From contig JAFUFP010000081.1 of NCBI GenBank assembly GCA_017469845.1, forward strand, positions 1 to 50,741: DNA of 50,741 nt, in the 5' to 3' direction. Position 1 is the first letter of the stretch, and each line of letters starts with the position of its first letter. Below are positions 1 to 7,730 of the stretch, piece by piece. This stretch comes from Bacteroidales bacterium. Its GTDB lineage: Bacteria > Bacteroidota > Bacteroidia > Bacteroidales > UBA932. The notes beneath the pieces were generated by a model that was not told the origin of the DNA, made no database searches, and saw only the letters and a program-made list of their open reading frames with translations. The position numbers were made by a program, and so were the translations under genes.

Positions 1-15
1 CGTATTTTTGTGCAT
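1..15 (-). CDS. Start of a probable transposase, cut by the contig end
   Basis: Only five codons are present (M-H-K-N-T), directly after a stem-loop whose right arm is adjacent to the start codon. The identity rests on context: the same start follows the same 138-bp sequence at the other contig end. Hairpins placed so as to hide a transposase start from read-through transcription are known in IS elements; that role is inferred here. Confidence 0.35.
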
Positions 16-139
16 TGTCTAGTTGTGTTTCGCAAATACAAAACTAGACATTTTGGGCTGAAAACCTGTGAAGGCAATCAGCCCTTTCTCATGCACACGC
101 GCGCGCGAGGATCAAAAATATGTTTACCGGACAGCATTA
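2..139 (-). mobile_element. 5' end of an insertion sequence (left contig end)
   Basis: Positions 2-139 are the exact reverse complement of 50604-50741 (138 bp). Read on the minus strand the unit starts TAATGCTGTCCGG, holds two hairpins (stem 55-61/78-84 and stem 17-24/42-49), and ends in an ATG at 13-15 that reads M-H-K-N-T off the contig. This layout, with an outer end, hairpins in front of the start codon and a transposase start, suits an IS element whose second and later codons are missing because the assembly stopped in a multicopy repeat. The IS family was not identified. Similar bases just outside both copies (TTCTAT, then an extra C only on the right) could be a target preference. Confidence 0.6.
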
Positions 140-227
140 ATAGAAAATACATCAATGGACCCCTCCTTAATGGGTTTGAGGAGGATTTTCTCATTGCTTG
201 TCAAATGCCTTGAAATCCAACAAATCG

Positions 228-494
228 TTATCTGTAATGGCCGAATGTTGAGAGCACAAGCACCTCGACAACTTCATCGTAGATTTTATAGACGAGGCGA
301 TGTTCTTTAGTGATTCGTCTGGAATATACAGAACCATCGTAGCCCTTAAGCTGTTCCACCTGACCTGTTCCCGTCCGTGGGTGTTCCCGGACTTCGTCAA
401 GGAGTTTTGATAGTTTGGATACGGCCTGTGGCGCTTTCTTGCTTAGTTCCTTCAGGTCTTTTTTTGCGTCTTCGGTGAAAACGATAGTGTACAT
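228..494 (-). CDS. yoeB: YoeB/Txe-type mRNA interferase toxin
   Basis: 88 residues, the usual YoeB length. The protein begins MYTIVFTEDAKKDL, carries the basic RRITKEHRLVYKI strand and ends FGHYR, where YoeB proteins keep their catalytic His-Tyr pair. YoeB toxins have the RelE fold and cleave mRNA on the ribosome. The start codon lies one base after the antitoxin stop, so the two are translated from one mRNA, antitoxin first. Downstream (140-227) there is only a weak GC hairpin before the insertion-sequence end. Identification from sequence is strong; activity is untested. Confidence 0.88.
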   Translation of the reverse strand: MYTIVFTEDAKKDLKELSKKAPQAVSKLSKLLDEVREHPRTGTGQVEQLKGYDGSVYSRRITKEHRLVYKIYDEVVEVLVLSTFGHYR

Positions 495-495
495 A

Positions 496-762
496 TCAGT
501 TCTCGCTGATCATCCTGCCGAGGAAGTCCTCGGTGCTCTCACCCTCATTCATCCGGTACACCTTGCCAGCCTCGTAATCGGCAATACCCTGACGGATTTT
601 TGCATCCAAGGTTGCTCTGTCGATAAGAGTATCTTCCTCCATAACTGGGATAAGGCGGAAACTGCCGTGAGTCCTTGAGGTAATCACGACATCGTAGGTG
701 CGTGCCAAATCAAAGTACTTGCGTTGGTTGGCTCTGAATTCTCTACTACTTACTACGACCAT
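496..762 (-). CDS. yefM: YefM/Phd-type antitoxin
   Basis: 88 residues. The N-terminal half (SSREFRANQRKYFDLA) is the Phd/YefM DNA-binding fold, and the acidic C-terminal half with LDAKIRQGIADYEAG is the part that wraps the toxin. It is the first gene of the pair. Upstream on the minus strand there is a good Bacteroidota promoter overlapped by a palindrome, which fits autorepression by the antitoxin-toxin complex. Confidence 0.85.
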   Translation of the reverse strand: MVVVSSREFRANQRKYFDLARTYDVVITSRTHGSFRLIPVMEEDTLIDRATLDAKIRQGIADYEAGKVYRMNEGESTEDFLGRMISEN

Positions 763-779
763 AACTTTTTTTTACTTCG

Positions 780-811
780 CAAATATATGTATTTTCAAAA
801 CAAGTACCAAA
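780..811 (-). promoter_or_regulatory. Housekeeping promoter of the toxin-antitoxin operon
   Basis: On the minus strand, -33 TTTG (808-811), a 20-nt spacer and -7 TATATTTG (780-787) match the Bacteroidota consensus closely. It lies 18 nt upstream of the antitoxin ATG. Confidence 0.75.
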
Positions 812-818
812 TTGGTAC
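804..818. promoter_or_regulatory. Palindromic operator over the -33 box
   Basis: GTACCAA-N-TTGGTAC is a perfect 7-bp dyad with a single central base. It covers the -33 TTTG of the toxin-antitoxin promoter, so bound protein would block RNA polymerase. Inferred target of the YefM-type antitoxin. Confidence 0.6.
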
Positions 819-1133
819 ACATTTTCTCAAATTTAACGTTCACCAAAGTGATCGGCAAACAAGAATTTATTGATCTTGATTTACACTGCAAAATTCCGAC
901 GCAAAGTGACCCTAAGTTTCCAGGAGGTCAAATCTGACCGGAATGAGAGCTTCAGTTCAAAGCTGATCCTCAACCAAAGGATTAATTGTAAAATACGCCA
1001 TAGGTATTACTGTAGGGCAGTACTATATATGGTAAGGTTAACATAATATAAATTGTGTAACATTAGTGGTAGGAGAAGGGGAGAACGATCCATTGCTGAT
1101 AACGTTACTGGCTTGCTATTTGGTCCTATACGG
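819..1133. other. Non-coding gap, no gene recognised
   Basis: AT-rich stretch between the toxin-antitoxin promoter and the 3' end of the phosphatase gene. I see no convincing reading frame, RNA gene or strong terminator. Short runs around 895-960 resemble eroded mobile-element sequence, but nothing there is specific enough to name. Confidence 0.4.
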
Positions 1134-2408
1134 TCAGTTTGGAATTTTGGGAACGCTGCCTATCTTCTGCAGATAGAATGAACGCAAGTCAGACCATTTG
1201 TAGTACGGAAAGTTGTCGGTATGGACCGGGAGTGTGACTTCGTAACCGTTGAGAAGGCATTTGACAAGGATGTCCTGCCCGGCTTTCCTGCTGCGGTAGA
1301 ATACCATATGTATGGTTGAGGCTTTGCATGTCTTCCAGTTCTGGTAGACTTCCTTTACCTTATAAGGATCTTCCGGGTCCAGGTCCGCACCGTCAAGGCC
1401 CATCAGGACTGTCAAGGGGCCGATGTACGAGTCGTGGCCGAAGCGGAAATCCGCTATCCTGTCGCTTGTGCCTTGCAGGACGGCGTCCGCTTTCTTTATG
1501 ATGTCTTCAAGAATGGGAACGCTCTTGTACTGGTCACCGAAAACCCAGGAGTAAGATCCCAAGTTGGAAGATTCCCAATTCCGGACGATGTCCTCGTCGG
1601 TCAGGATGTCACCCATCATTCCCTCGTGACCTATGTTCGGCAGCGATGTATACAGGCTCACCAGGTTTCCTGCGATCTGGCTGATGTTGCCGGGAAGGCC
1701 TTCAGTTGACTTGAATACCCTTGATATAATCTTGTCATTCAGCGAGTTATCATATGTGAAGGAAGAGCGGTTCGCTTCGTAACGGGGTTTTGCTTTGGGC
1801 CATTCACGGTATGCGGGGTTCTCCTTGTCACCGGGGACGACACCATCCAGAGTGAAACGTGAGGATTGCTCCCTGACCTCGATTTTCGGGTTGCACTGCA
1901 CGAGTTCCTGGCAGAAGGCGGACATACTCATCACGCAACGGCCTGATAGCGAGGAAATTGCAAGCACGTTTCCGCCTTTGCGGAACACTTCCGGGAATCT
2001 CCCGTACATTGTCCTGGAAATCTGCTGATGCTGTTGCCAACCGAGGTCGGTAAGTTCACTTATTCCGGTCATAAGTTCCTGTTTGGCGTCAAGGAAGTTG
2101 GCGTAGAACTCTTCACCCTCATCTGTGAGCAGATTCTTCTGATGGGCCAACAGCAGCAGGGTGTCAAGCTGCTTGTAGAGTCTGTCGTTCCAGTAATAAC
2201 GTGAACCGTGACGGGCGTAGCCTGTGATGTAGAAAGGCTTATATCCTCGTGGAGATGGAGTTATGGGCTCCGTCTTGAAACCGTATGGGTAGTCGGTGCC
2301 GTAGGCTTTCCGTGGATCCTCCTTCAATTGCTCCAATGCGGGAACACTCTGTGCAGAGGCGGCGATAGACCACAGAACCAGAAGGGCTACAGTGATGATG
2401 CGTTTCAT
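1134..2408 (-). CDS. Secreted histidine phosphatase (clade 2)
   Basis: 424 residues with a signal peptide (MKRIITVALLVLWSIAASAQ). The clade-2 histidine phosphatase RHG motif appears as GYARHGSRYYW near residue 67, and the distal catalytic His-Asp as FRFGHDS near residue 325. Family members hydrolyse phosphate monoesters, including phytate-like substrates, through a phosphohistidine intermediate in the periplasm or outside the cell; the substrate cannot be told here. It has its own promoter upstream (TTTG, 19 nt, TATTTTTG). It appears monocistronic. Confidence 0.85.
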   Translation of the reverse strand: MKRIITVALLVLWSIAASAQSVPALEQLKEDPRKAYGTDYPYGFKTEPITPSPRGYKPFYITGYARHGSRYYWNDRLYKQLDTLLLLAHQKNLLTDEGEEFYANFLDAKQELMTGISELTDLGWQQHQQISRTMYGRFPEVFRKGGNVLAISSLSGRCVMSMSAFCQELVQCNPKIEVREQSSRFTLDGVVPGDKENPAYREWPKAKPRYEANRSSFTYDNSLNDKIISRVFKSTEGLPGNISQIAGNLVSLYTSLPNIGHEGMMGDILTDEDIVRNWESSNLGSYSWVFGDQYKSVPILEDIIKKADAVLQGTSDRIADFRFGHDSYIGPLTVLMGLDGADLDPEDPYKVKEVYQNWKTCKASTIHMVFYRSRKAGQDILVKCLLNGYEVTLPVHTDNFPYYKWSDLRSFYLQKIGSVPKIPN

Positions 2409-2426
2409 ATGGTATCAGTTTTTCTA

Positions 2427-2457
2427 CAAAAATACATATACTCTCTTTTCACTCAAA
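2427..2457 (-). promoter_or_regulatory. Promoter of the histidine phosphatase gene
   Basis: Minus strand: -33 TTTG (2454-2457), 19-nt spacer, -7 TATTTTTG (2427-2434), followed by the ATG 18 nt on. It matches the Bacteroidota consensus. Confidence 0.7.
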
Positions 2458-2612
2458 CACTTCCGTCAAGAATCAACCAAGATATCAAGAATATGGCTGT
2501 CTCTCCCCTACTCTTTTCCTTACGACAAATTATCACGATCGGAAAACCGACCGGGATAATGATATATCGTTGGTACTGTATGTGCGGATCGTATGGGTAA
2601 GACTCCCCTATC

Positions 2613-2651
2613 CTACAGTCCCATCTTCTGGCGGATTGCCGCAGGGATGGC
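2613..2651. repeat. 39-bp direct repeat, copy 1 (orphan peptidase tail)
   Basis: Identical over 39 bp to 3244-3282, which encodes the last 12 residues and stop of the C1 peptidase gene. Here the copy has no gene in front of it. Either it is a leftover of a second, tandem peptidase gene, or it marks the outer edge of a roughly 630-bp segment carrying the HicB-like gene. Confidence 0.85.
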
Positions 2652-2682
2652 AACAATAAGCTAGTGGAATTTACAGAAGCCC

Positions 2683-3090
2683 TTAGATGACGAATTGGAC
2701 ATCCTTCAACTGATTGCTGAAAGCATGGATACCCGCTTCAATTTTTCGGACTGTCTTTTCGGAGGGTTTGCGATATCCGCTTATGTAGTGCCCCAATTGC
2801 TTTTGATTGATGCCGGTGATTCGCTCGAGACCTGCTAGAGTGAAAGCATATGCATATTCTTGGAGAAAAGAAGGAACGTCGTATTTGAAAGTGAACTCGG
2901 TCTCTTCAAAAGCGATGCCGGTGCTCTCTGCATATTCCTTCACCTCCATGTAGCCGATGTTGAAGTCCTCAATAGCTTCTTTCACAGTCGCACCGGTGCC
3001 GATGATTCCATACGGATAATTCTTTTCTTCTATGAAGATGGAATACTTTCCATCACCGCCTCTTTCGATAACTGCTGTTGCTTTGTTCAT
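2683..3090 (-). CDS. hicB: HicB-like antitoxin/regulator without a HicA partner
   Basis: 135 residues from the ATG at 3090. An upstream ATG at 3204 would lie before the -7-like TATCTTCG (3129-3136), so the shorter start is preferred. The N-terminal half has the HicB partial RNase-H-like fold (ERGGDGKYSIFIEEK, ATVKEAIEDFNIGY); the C-terminal half is an XRE-type helix-turn-helix (LAGLERITGINQKQLGHYISGYRKPSEKTV). No small HicA gene is visible on either side, so it is an orphan, perhaps acting only as a DNA-binding repressor. It lies between 39-bp direct repeats. Confidence 0.75.
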   Translation of the reverse strand: MNKATAVIERGGDGKYSIFIEEKNYPYGIIGTGATVKEAIEDFNIGYMEVKEYAESTGIAFEETEFTFKYDVPSFLQEYAYAFTLAGLERITGINQKQLGHYISGYRKPSEKTVRKIEAGIHAFSNQLKDVQFVI

Positions 3091-3243
3091 ATCAGTCTTC
3101 TTATGGATTCTATGCTTTCTATCGGCAACGAAGATAGTAATTTTTCTAACATCTCGAATTCTTTTCAAAATGATATGACCAATCGAAAAAAAATCGGACT
3201 CCATTCCGGGGTCCGACTTTTGGCTTGCTATGTGGCACCTGTG

Positions 3244-3282
3244 CTACAGTCCCATCTTCTGGCGGATTGCCGCAGGGATGGC
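3244..3282. repeat. 39-bp direct repeat, copy 2 (in peptidase 3' end)
   Basis: Starts exactly at the stop codon of the peptidase gene and covers its last codons (AIPAAIRQKMGL). Identical to 2613-2651. Confidence 0.85.
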
Positions 3283-4368
3283 GTCCTTGTGGACCATGAA
3301 GCTTATGCCCCTCAAGGCGATGTATGAACGTGACATGTAAAGATATCCGCCCATTTCCGGGTTGCGGTCAGGTCCCCAGGAATTCTTCGTCTTGTAGAAG
3401 TAATTGCCGTCCTGATCCTTGAAAAGACCGGTAAGGTGCATAAGGTGGTCATCCGTTGTGTCGAATGTCTCGAATGCGGTCTGACGTACATCCTGGGTCA
3501 CTACCCTTTCCGGGAATCTCTTCTCGAGTTTTACGGCTTCTTCCAGATCCTTGGGCTCCGGGCAGATGGCGATTCCCTTGTTGTGATTGAACTCCTTGGT
3601 GCTTACATCACCGTCCCATGCTACGGTATAACCGTTCTTGAGGGCGTTGTCGATGATGTCCATGAAATCATCGAGCGGAACGTTGTACTGAAGGCCGTGA
3701 TCCCAGTTGTCGGGGATCTCGAGGCTTATCTGAGTATAGAAAGGATGATGGCTGTAGCTGGTGATTTCGACGTAGTCGTCCAGGTCGTCAAGTCCCAATG
3801 AGGCTGCGAAACTGCTTGGTGTATAAGTCTTTCCGCCATAGTTGAAAGTCTCGGGAACTTTTCCGAGATAGATGTCGAAAAGGCTGTCCATCAGCTTGTT
3901 GTACTCGGGACTCTGCTTCCTCAGTTTCAAGGAAACTTCAGCGATTCCGTTGAGGTATGCGTTCAGTTCGCCATGGTTGTGGCGATCGGAATTGTATTCT
4001 ATACCGTCATATACGCTTTCGGGAACGATGCCGTACTTGGCGATGGCGTTGGTGGCCATATGGGCGATGGATCCCTGTCCGAGGTTACCGTTTCCGCGGC
4101 GCAGGTAATTGTCGAAGAGCCTGTCCTTGTAGTTTCCCCTGACGACGAACATTTCAGAAAGGTCGTACTCCCCTTTACCCTGCCTCAGGAGCTCAGCCTC
4201 AAGGAAGGAAACTGTTGCGAAGCACCAGCATGTTCCGGTGGAAGCCTGGTTCTTTACAGATGTGACCTTGATGTCATTGACGGGAGTCATCTTGTAGATT
4301 GTCTGTGTCTGCGCGAATGATGCGATTCCGAGGGATGCTGCGCAAATGATGGTAAGGATTCGTTTCAT
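3244..4368 (-). CDS. Secreted C1-family peptidase (aminopeptidase C/bleomycin hydrolase type)
   Basis: 374 residues, signal peptide MKRILTIICAASLGIASFAQ. The catalytic Cys lies in QASTGTCWCFAT near residue 47. The His (HLMHLTGLF) and Asn (KTKNSWG) follow near residues 315-335, the order seen in papain-like PepC/bleomycin hydrolases. Family members are thiol amino- or oligopeptidases; cytoplasmic PepC forms hexamers, but this one is exported, as is common in Bacteroidales. It has its own promoter. Its last 39 bp occur again downstream. Confidence 0.85.
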   Translation of the reverse strand: MKRILTIICAASLGIASFAQTQTIYKMTPVNDIKVTSVKNQASTGTCWCFATVSFLEAELLRQGKGEYDLSEMFVVRGNYKDRLFDNYLRRGNGNLGQGSIAHMATNAIAKYGIVPESVYDGIEYNSDRHNHGELNAYLNGIAEVSLKLRKQSPEYNKLMDSLFDIYLGKVPETFNYGGKTYTPSSFAASLGLDDLDDYVEITSYSHHPFYTQISLEIPDNWDHGLQYNVPLDDFMDIIDNALKNGYTVAWDGDVSTKEFNHNKGIAICPEPKDLEEAVKLEKRFPERVVTQDVRQTAFETFDTTDDHLMHLTGLFKDQDGNYFYKTKNSWGPDRNPEMGGYLYMSRSYIALRGISFMVHKDAIPAAIRQKMGL

Positions 4369-4391
4369 ATCTGGGTGTGTTTATTGTGCCA

Positions 4392-4422
4392 TAAAGATAT
4401 GTATATTGTCTGAAAAACCAAA
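4392..4422 (-). promoter_or_regulatory. Promoter of the C1 peptidase gene
   Basis: Minus strand: -33 TTTG (4419-4422), 19 nt, -7 TATCTTTA (4392-4399). One mismatch to TAnnTTTG. Confidence 0.6.
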
Positions 4423-4466
4423 ACAGATAAATGACCTTTGACTGCCTGTTGCTGCTGAAGTTGCAC

Positions 4467-4826
4467 TTATGACTTGCTGTCCATCAGTGCTTCGAGCCAC
4501 TTCTCATACGAGGAAAAGATGCTCTCCATGTTGTTCCGTCCGACGGGATTTGCCGAATGTATTCTCCATTGGGGAAGCTTTTTTCCGTGTTCCAAGCAGT
4601 ATTCGACCACTTTTTTCGCGCACTCGTATCCGTCGGGACTTCCTTCCCCCAGGTCATGGTCGAAGTCGATCAAATCGGGAAGTCCGTATTCCGTCAGATG
4701 GCGCATGAATTCTTCCCCGTCCTTTATCCAAAGGACGTTATCACTTTCGCAGTCGATGTAGTCTTTGGGATCCCGGAGGTCATCAAGCCAGATGACGGTA
4801 CGGGGAAGATTGTCGTTCATGGTCAT
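4467..4826 (-). CDS. Cyclic-phosphate-processing receiver-domain protein (cREC)
   Basis: 119 residues forming one receiver-like domain: VIWLDDLRDP near the N terminus supplies the acidic pocket, IDFDHDLGEGSPDGYECAK carries an HD-type motif, and IHSANPVGRNNM follows. The cREC family (PF20274) is proposed to act in cyclic-phosphate or nucleotide end processing rather than two-component signalling. It is last in a minus-strand series 56 nt after the formylglycine-enzyme-like gene, so probably co-transcribed with the RyR/WG operon. Family call good, function inferred. Confidence 0.72.
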   Translation of the reverse strand: MTMNDNLPRTVIWLDDLRDPKDYIDCESDNVLWIKDGEEFMRHLTEYGLPDLIDFDHDLGEGSPDGYECAKKVVEYCLEHGKKLPQWRIHSANPVGRNNMESIFSSYEKWLEALMDSKS

Positions 4827-4882
4827 TCGCCGTAATCGATGTAAATATAGGAATTATCCACCTGTTTTGGAGCAAACGCTCT

Positions 4883-5815
4883 TCATTCCGGATGTGAATC
4901 GATTCCCAGCCGGAATCCTATGCCGGCATTATGCGACATGCCGTGATTGTATCTCCGGAACCTGAGGGTTATCTCCATTCTTTCGCTTCGATAGTCTCCT
5001 CCCCGTATGATCCGGAAATTGTCCGCATTGTAAAGGGCGCATGGGTTACGCATCTTGCTGTTGCTGTAATACGTGAAGTCGTACATGTCTCGGCACCACT
5101 CACTTACATTTCCGCTCATGTCGTAGATGCCCAGCTCGTTCGGAGCCTTCATTTTGACCCTTTGGGTTACGCAGCGCTCCTGATGGTCAAGGCTGTTATC
5201 CTTGAACCATCCCACAGTGAGTGGATCGTTCCCACCGCTGTAGATGTATCCATGGTCAAACCTTCCTCCCCTGGCGGCATATTCCCATTGGGCCTCGGTA
5301 GGCAGAGAGAATGTTTCACCGGTCATTTCACCGAGCCGTAGCATGAAAACGAGGCATTCATCCGCGGTTACGTTTTCCACGGGACGCTGAAGATCTCCGT
5401 CGAAATAGCAGCTTTCCTGGAAATAGCTGTGATTGTATTTCATAACTTCCAACCAGAGGGCTTGGGTTACGGGCGTCTCCCCTATCGAGAAGTCGCTCAG
5501 AATCACCCTATGGGCTTTGAGCTCCGGATATGAGCCGTGGCCGAAGGCGGAATGGTCGACGTCCATTCCCATCATGAATTCTCCACCCTGAACCGCCACC
5601 ATGTTGAATGTGACTTTGCCGTTACTGAACGTAGTAATCCTACCGTTCTTACGTTTTGTCCATGAGGGGTCGGGGCACTGCTCGACCAAGGGAGGGGAAA
5701 CTTCCCTTGGTCTCCCCTCCTCCCTCGGACGGGAAGAACCGCCGTTTCCCGCTTCGATGGAAAACGTCCTGGGTTCTTCCCTTACTCTGTCTTTTCGACT
5801 GAAGATTGTAGCCAT
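4883..5815 (-). CDS. Formylglycine-generating-enzyme-like (SUMF1/FGE-sulfatase domain) protein
   Basis: 310 residues. After about 65 variable residues comes the SUMF1 fold: VQGGEFMMGMD, IGETPVTQALWLEVM, PVENVTADEC, FSLPTEAQWEYAARGG, LGIYDMSGNVSEWCRDMY, IRRGGDYRSE-type and GFRLG blocks. True FGEs use two active-site cysteines late in the domain to oxidise sulfatase Cys to formylglycine. I do not see that pair here, so a binding or regulatory role is as likely as catalysis. There is no signal peptide. The gap to the WG-repeat gene is 4 nt, so they are translationally linked. Confidence 0.8.
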   Translation of the reverse strand: MATIFSRKDRVREEPRTFSIEAGNGGSSRPREEGRPREVSPPLVEQCPDPSWTKRKNGRITTFSNGKVTFNMVAVQGGEFMMGMDVDHSAFGHGSYPELKAHRVILSDFSIGETPVTQALWLEVMKYNHSYFQESCYFDGDLQRPVENVTADECLVFMLRLGEMTGETFSLPTEAQWEYAARGGRFDHGYIYSGGNDPLTVGWFKDNSLDHQERCVTQRVKMKAPNELGIYDMSGNVSEWCRDMYDFTYYSNSKMRNPCALYNADNFRIIRGGDYRSERMEITLRFRRYNHGMSHNAGIGFRLGIDSHPE

Positions 5816-5819
5816 AGCT

Positions 5820-6923
5820 TTATCGCTTTATTGTCAATTGGTTATATGTATTCTTCGCGAAGGCTTCGGCCGCTTCCCTCTCAAGGTTCTCGCCGAGAGG
5901 ATTTCCGTTACAGTCGTAGATGACCCCGGGACCGTAGTAATGATCGAAAGAGCAGAAGAAAAGGTTCTCCGAAATCATCTCCACGTCATCGTATAGAGGA
6001 GGGATTATCATCTTTCCTGTCAAGGCGTCCATAACTCCCATTCCTTCTCCCGAAAGGAACCAGTTGAATCTGGCCGGAGAAAAATCACCTTCGGAATCCG
6101 TTTCCGGATAGAGGGCTCCGGCGCTGTCGACTATGAAGGGCTCCAGAACGGTGCCGTCGTAGGTCATGAGCTTCTTTATGCCCCCGTCGGTGACAAACAC
6201 GGTCTTCTTGTCTTCGTCAGCTATCCGGATATCTTCATGTACAGGCTCATAGATCCAATTCAAGTCCTGATCCAGGAGTCCGAATTTACAGTTTTCCCCG
6301 ACAACGAATGCGTTTGTGGCATAATCGCTCACATAGTTGAACCTCGGTTCCAGTACCCATTCACCGCTTTTGTCGATGACGCCGTAAAGGTCCTCAGGAG
6401 TCATTATCCAGCAGTACCCGTTCTTGAAGACGTAGTCATGGCCTTCAATGAAAGGGAACTGTGGCTCTATGGCGAAGGTTCCGTCAGGACGGATGAATCC
6501 CACCTTCCGGTCTTTTCCTACTACAGCCGCAAGCGAATCGCTGAAGATGAAGGCTTTGCTGTATTTGGCGCGTAGGGTGGTTTTGCCGGAGTTGATGTCC
6601 AGATATCCCCTCTTTCCGTTCCTTGTGCAGAATACGGCGATGGAGTCCCCCGACCCTTTTTCAGGGGTGACGACCCACCGGAAGCGGGGAGAAAGGTTCC
6701 TGCCGGAAGAAAGGTCAACGAGACGGACCATATACCCTTCCCTTACATACTTCTTTCCGATACTGTAGCTGATCGGGACAGGAGCATTTTCGGGGGCGAA
6801 CAGTGAGCGGACGCCCTTTGCGAGAAGTGAGGTCAAGGCGCAGACTCCGTAGATGAACATGATGAAGCAGAAAATCGCCCATGTGATCCGGAGTGTTCTG
6901 GTAGTGGTTGTGAAAACTCTCAT
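5820..6923 (-). CDS. Membrane-anchored WG-repeat protein
   Basis: 367 residues. One transmembrane segment (about residues 11-35, WAIFCFIMFIYGVCALTSLL) is followed by degenerate WG-type repeats: GYLDINSGKT, GFIRPDGTFAIEPQF, GVIDKSGEWVLEPRF, GLLDQDLNWIYEP. WG repeats form beta-rich modules of unknown ligand, common in Bacteroidota accessory loci. It sits between a RyR-domain gene (43 nt upstream) and the formylglycine-enzyme-like gene, all in one direction from the TGTAAA-N21-TTATTG element at 7434-7466. Confidence 0.78.
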   Translation of the reverse strand: MRVFTTTTRTLRITWAIFCFIMFIYGVCALTSLLAKGVRSLFAPENAPVPISYSIGKKYVREGYMVRLVDLSSGRNLSPRFRWVVTPEKGSGDSIAVFCTRNGKRGYLDINSGKTTLRAKYSKAFIFSDSLAAVVGKDRKVGFIRPDGTFAIEPQFPFIEGHDYVFKNGYCWIMTPEDLYGVIDKSGEWVLEPRFNYVSDYATNAFVVGENCKFGLLDQDLNWIYEPVHEDIRIADEDKKTVFVTDGGIKKLMTYDGTVLEPFIVDSAGALYPETDSEGDFSPARFNWFLSGEGMGVMDALTGKMIIPPLYDDVEMISENLFFCSFDHYYGPGVIYDCNGNPLGENLEREAAEAFAKNTYNQLTIKR

Positions 6924-6966
6924 GATGTTTGCTTGTTCGTTTTTGTGTTATGCTATATGTCGGGAA

Positions 6967-7257
6967 TTACCCCTTGGTTATCTTGAAGCCCATCTTTATG
7001 ATGAGTTTCAGGGTCTCCTCGGCGGTTTTGCGGTCATACTCCTTCTCGGATTCGGGAAGGTCTTCGTACGGAACGAGGCATGGATGCTCTTTGAGGGCAT
7101 CATTCCTTCGGGGCCCAAAGGTCCAACCCTCAAGGATCCTCGTCAATGCCCAGTTGTCATGGACATTGGCGGCGATCATTTCACGGAGGGGATAATATTC
7201 CGCGGGAATCGTGACAGAGGAAGTGTCAACGGGAGTGGGTGTGTAAGTCGTTTTCAT
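6967..7257 (-). CDS. Stand-alone RyR-domain protein
   Basis: 96 residues, essentially one RyR domain (PF02026): ANVHDNWALTRILEGW, TFGPRRNDALKEHPCLVPYEDLPESEKEYDR, TLKLIIKMGF. In animals the domain is part of ryanodine receptors. In prokaryotes it occurs in nucleotide-dependent conflict and signalling systems, where it is thought to be a ligand-sensing module. A second, closely similar RyR domain ends the protein encoded at 8761-9759. First gene of the minus-strand operon with the WG-repeat and FGE-like genes. Confidence 0.88.
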   Translation of the reverse strand: MKTTYTPTPVDTSSVTIPAEYYPLREMIAANVHDNWALTRILEGWTFGPRRNDALKEHPCLVPYEDLPESEKEYDRKTAEETLKLIIKMGFKITKG

Positions 7258-7433
7258 GGCGTTACTGTATTTATTGATATAGTGTCTTATGGAAGAGTGA
7301 GCGCTGCGGAGCCTTCGGTATACTCCGGCTCCATTTCGGAAAGACAGATGGTGAACGTATCGTAATTTCCATATGCGTATGATTGAATGATGATTTTGCC
7401 TGACAGCTTATGCGGGAATCTTTTCCCGTCCGG

Positions 7434-7466
7434 CAATAAGGAGGAAAAAGGATCGGGGACTTTACA
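7434..7466 (-). promoter_or_regulatory. Island promoter motif 1 (RyR/WG/FGE operon)
   Basis: Minus strand TGTAAA (7461-7466), 21 nt, TTATTG (7434-7439), followed by CCGG. The RyR gene starts 177 nt on. The leader opens with a hairpin (CGGGAA/TTCCCG at 7413-7428). Confidence 0.7.
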
Positions 7467-7697
7467 CCGGAAAGGGAAAAAAATCGACAAAGGAAGTGAC
7501 GGAAGTTTCCGAGGACTCCCCGGAAAAATATTACGCAAGAAATCGTGATTTTTTCCAAAAAAAACTGTTTCCCCGAGTAAAAGTACTGGGGGCTAAAGGA
7601 TCGGTGGCTTTACGAAGGACAATTTACGGTACGGGAGGCGCGGCGCCTTCCGTGATACACCCGCAAGAAATGGAGTTTCAAAAAAAATGTTTTCCAG
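7467..7697. other. Intergenic centre between divergent island promoters
   Basis: About 230 bp between motif 1 (leftward) and motif 2 (rightward). Short frames here have no support. A GC hairpin (GGAGGCGC with GCGCCTTCC, around 7640-7657) and A/T runs are visible. It could hold binding sites for a shared regulator; I see no clear dyad repeated elsewhere. Confidence 0.4.
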
Positions 7698-7730
7698 TGT
7701 AAAGTTGTCGGGCGTAATTCCACTTTATTG
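7698..7730 (+). promoter_or_regulatory. Island promoter motif 2 (sigma/RyR operon)
   Basis: TGTAAA (7698-7703), 21 nt, TTATTG (7725-7730), then CCGG as in motif 1. It lies 236 nt upstream of the sigma-factor gene, so that gene would be self-activated if it reads this motif. Confidence 0.7.

Noticed and set aside
895..960. Remnant of an IS21-type element
   Set aside because: Only a loose impression of a terminal sequence; no transposase fragment or clear ends.
7271..7558. Small minus-strand protein upstream of the RyR gene
   Set aside because: Its frame spans the promoter element itself and has no family match or plausible start.
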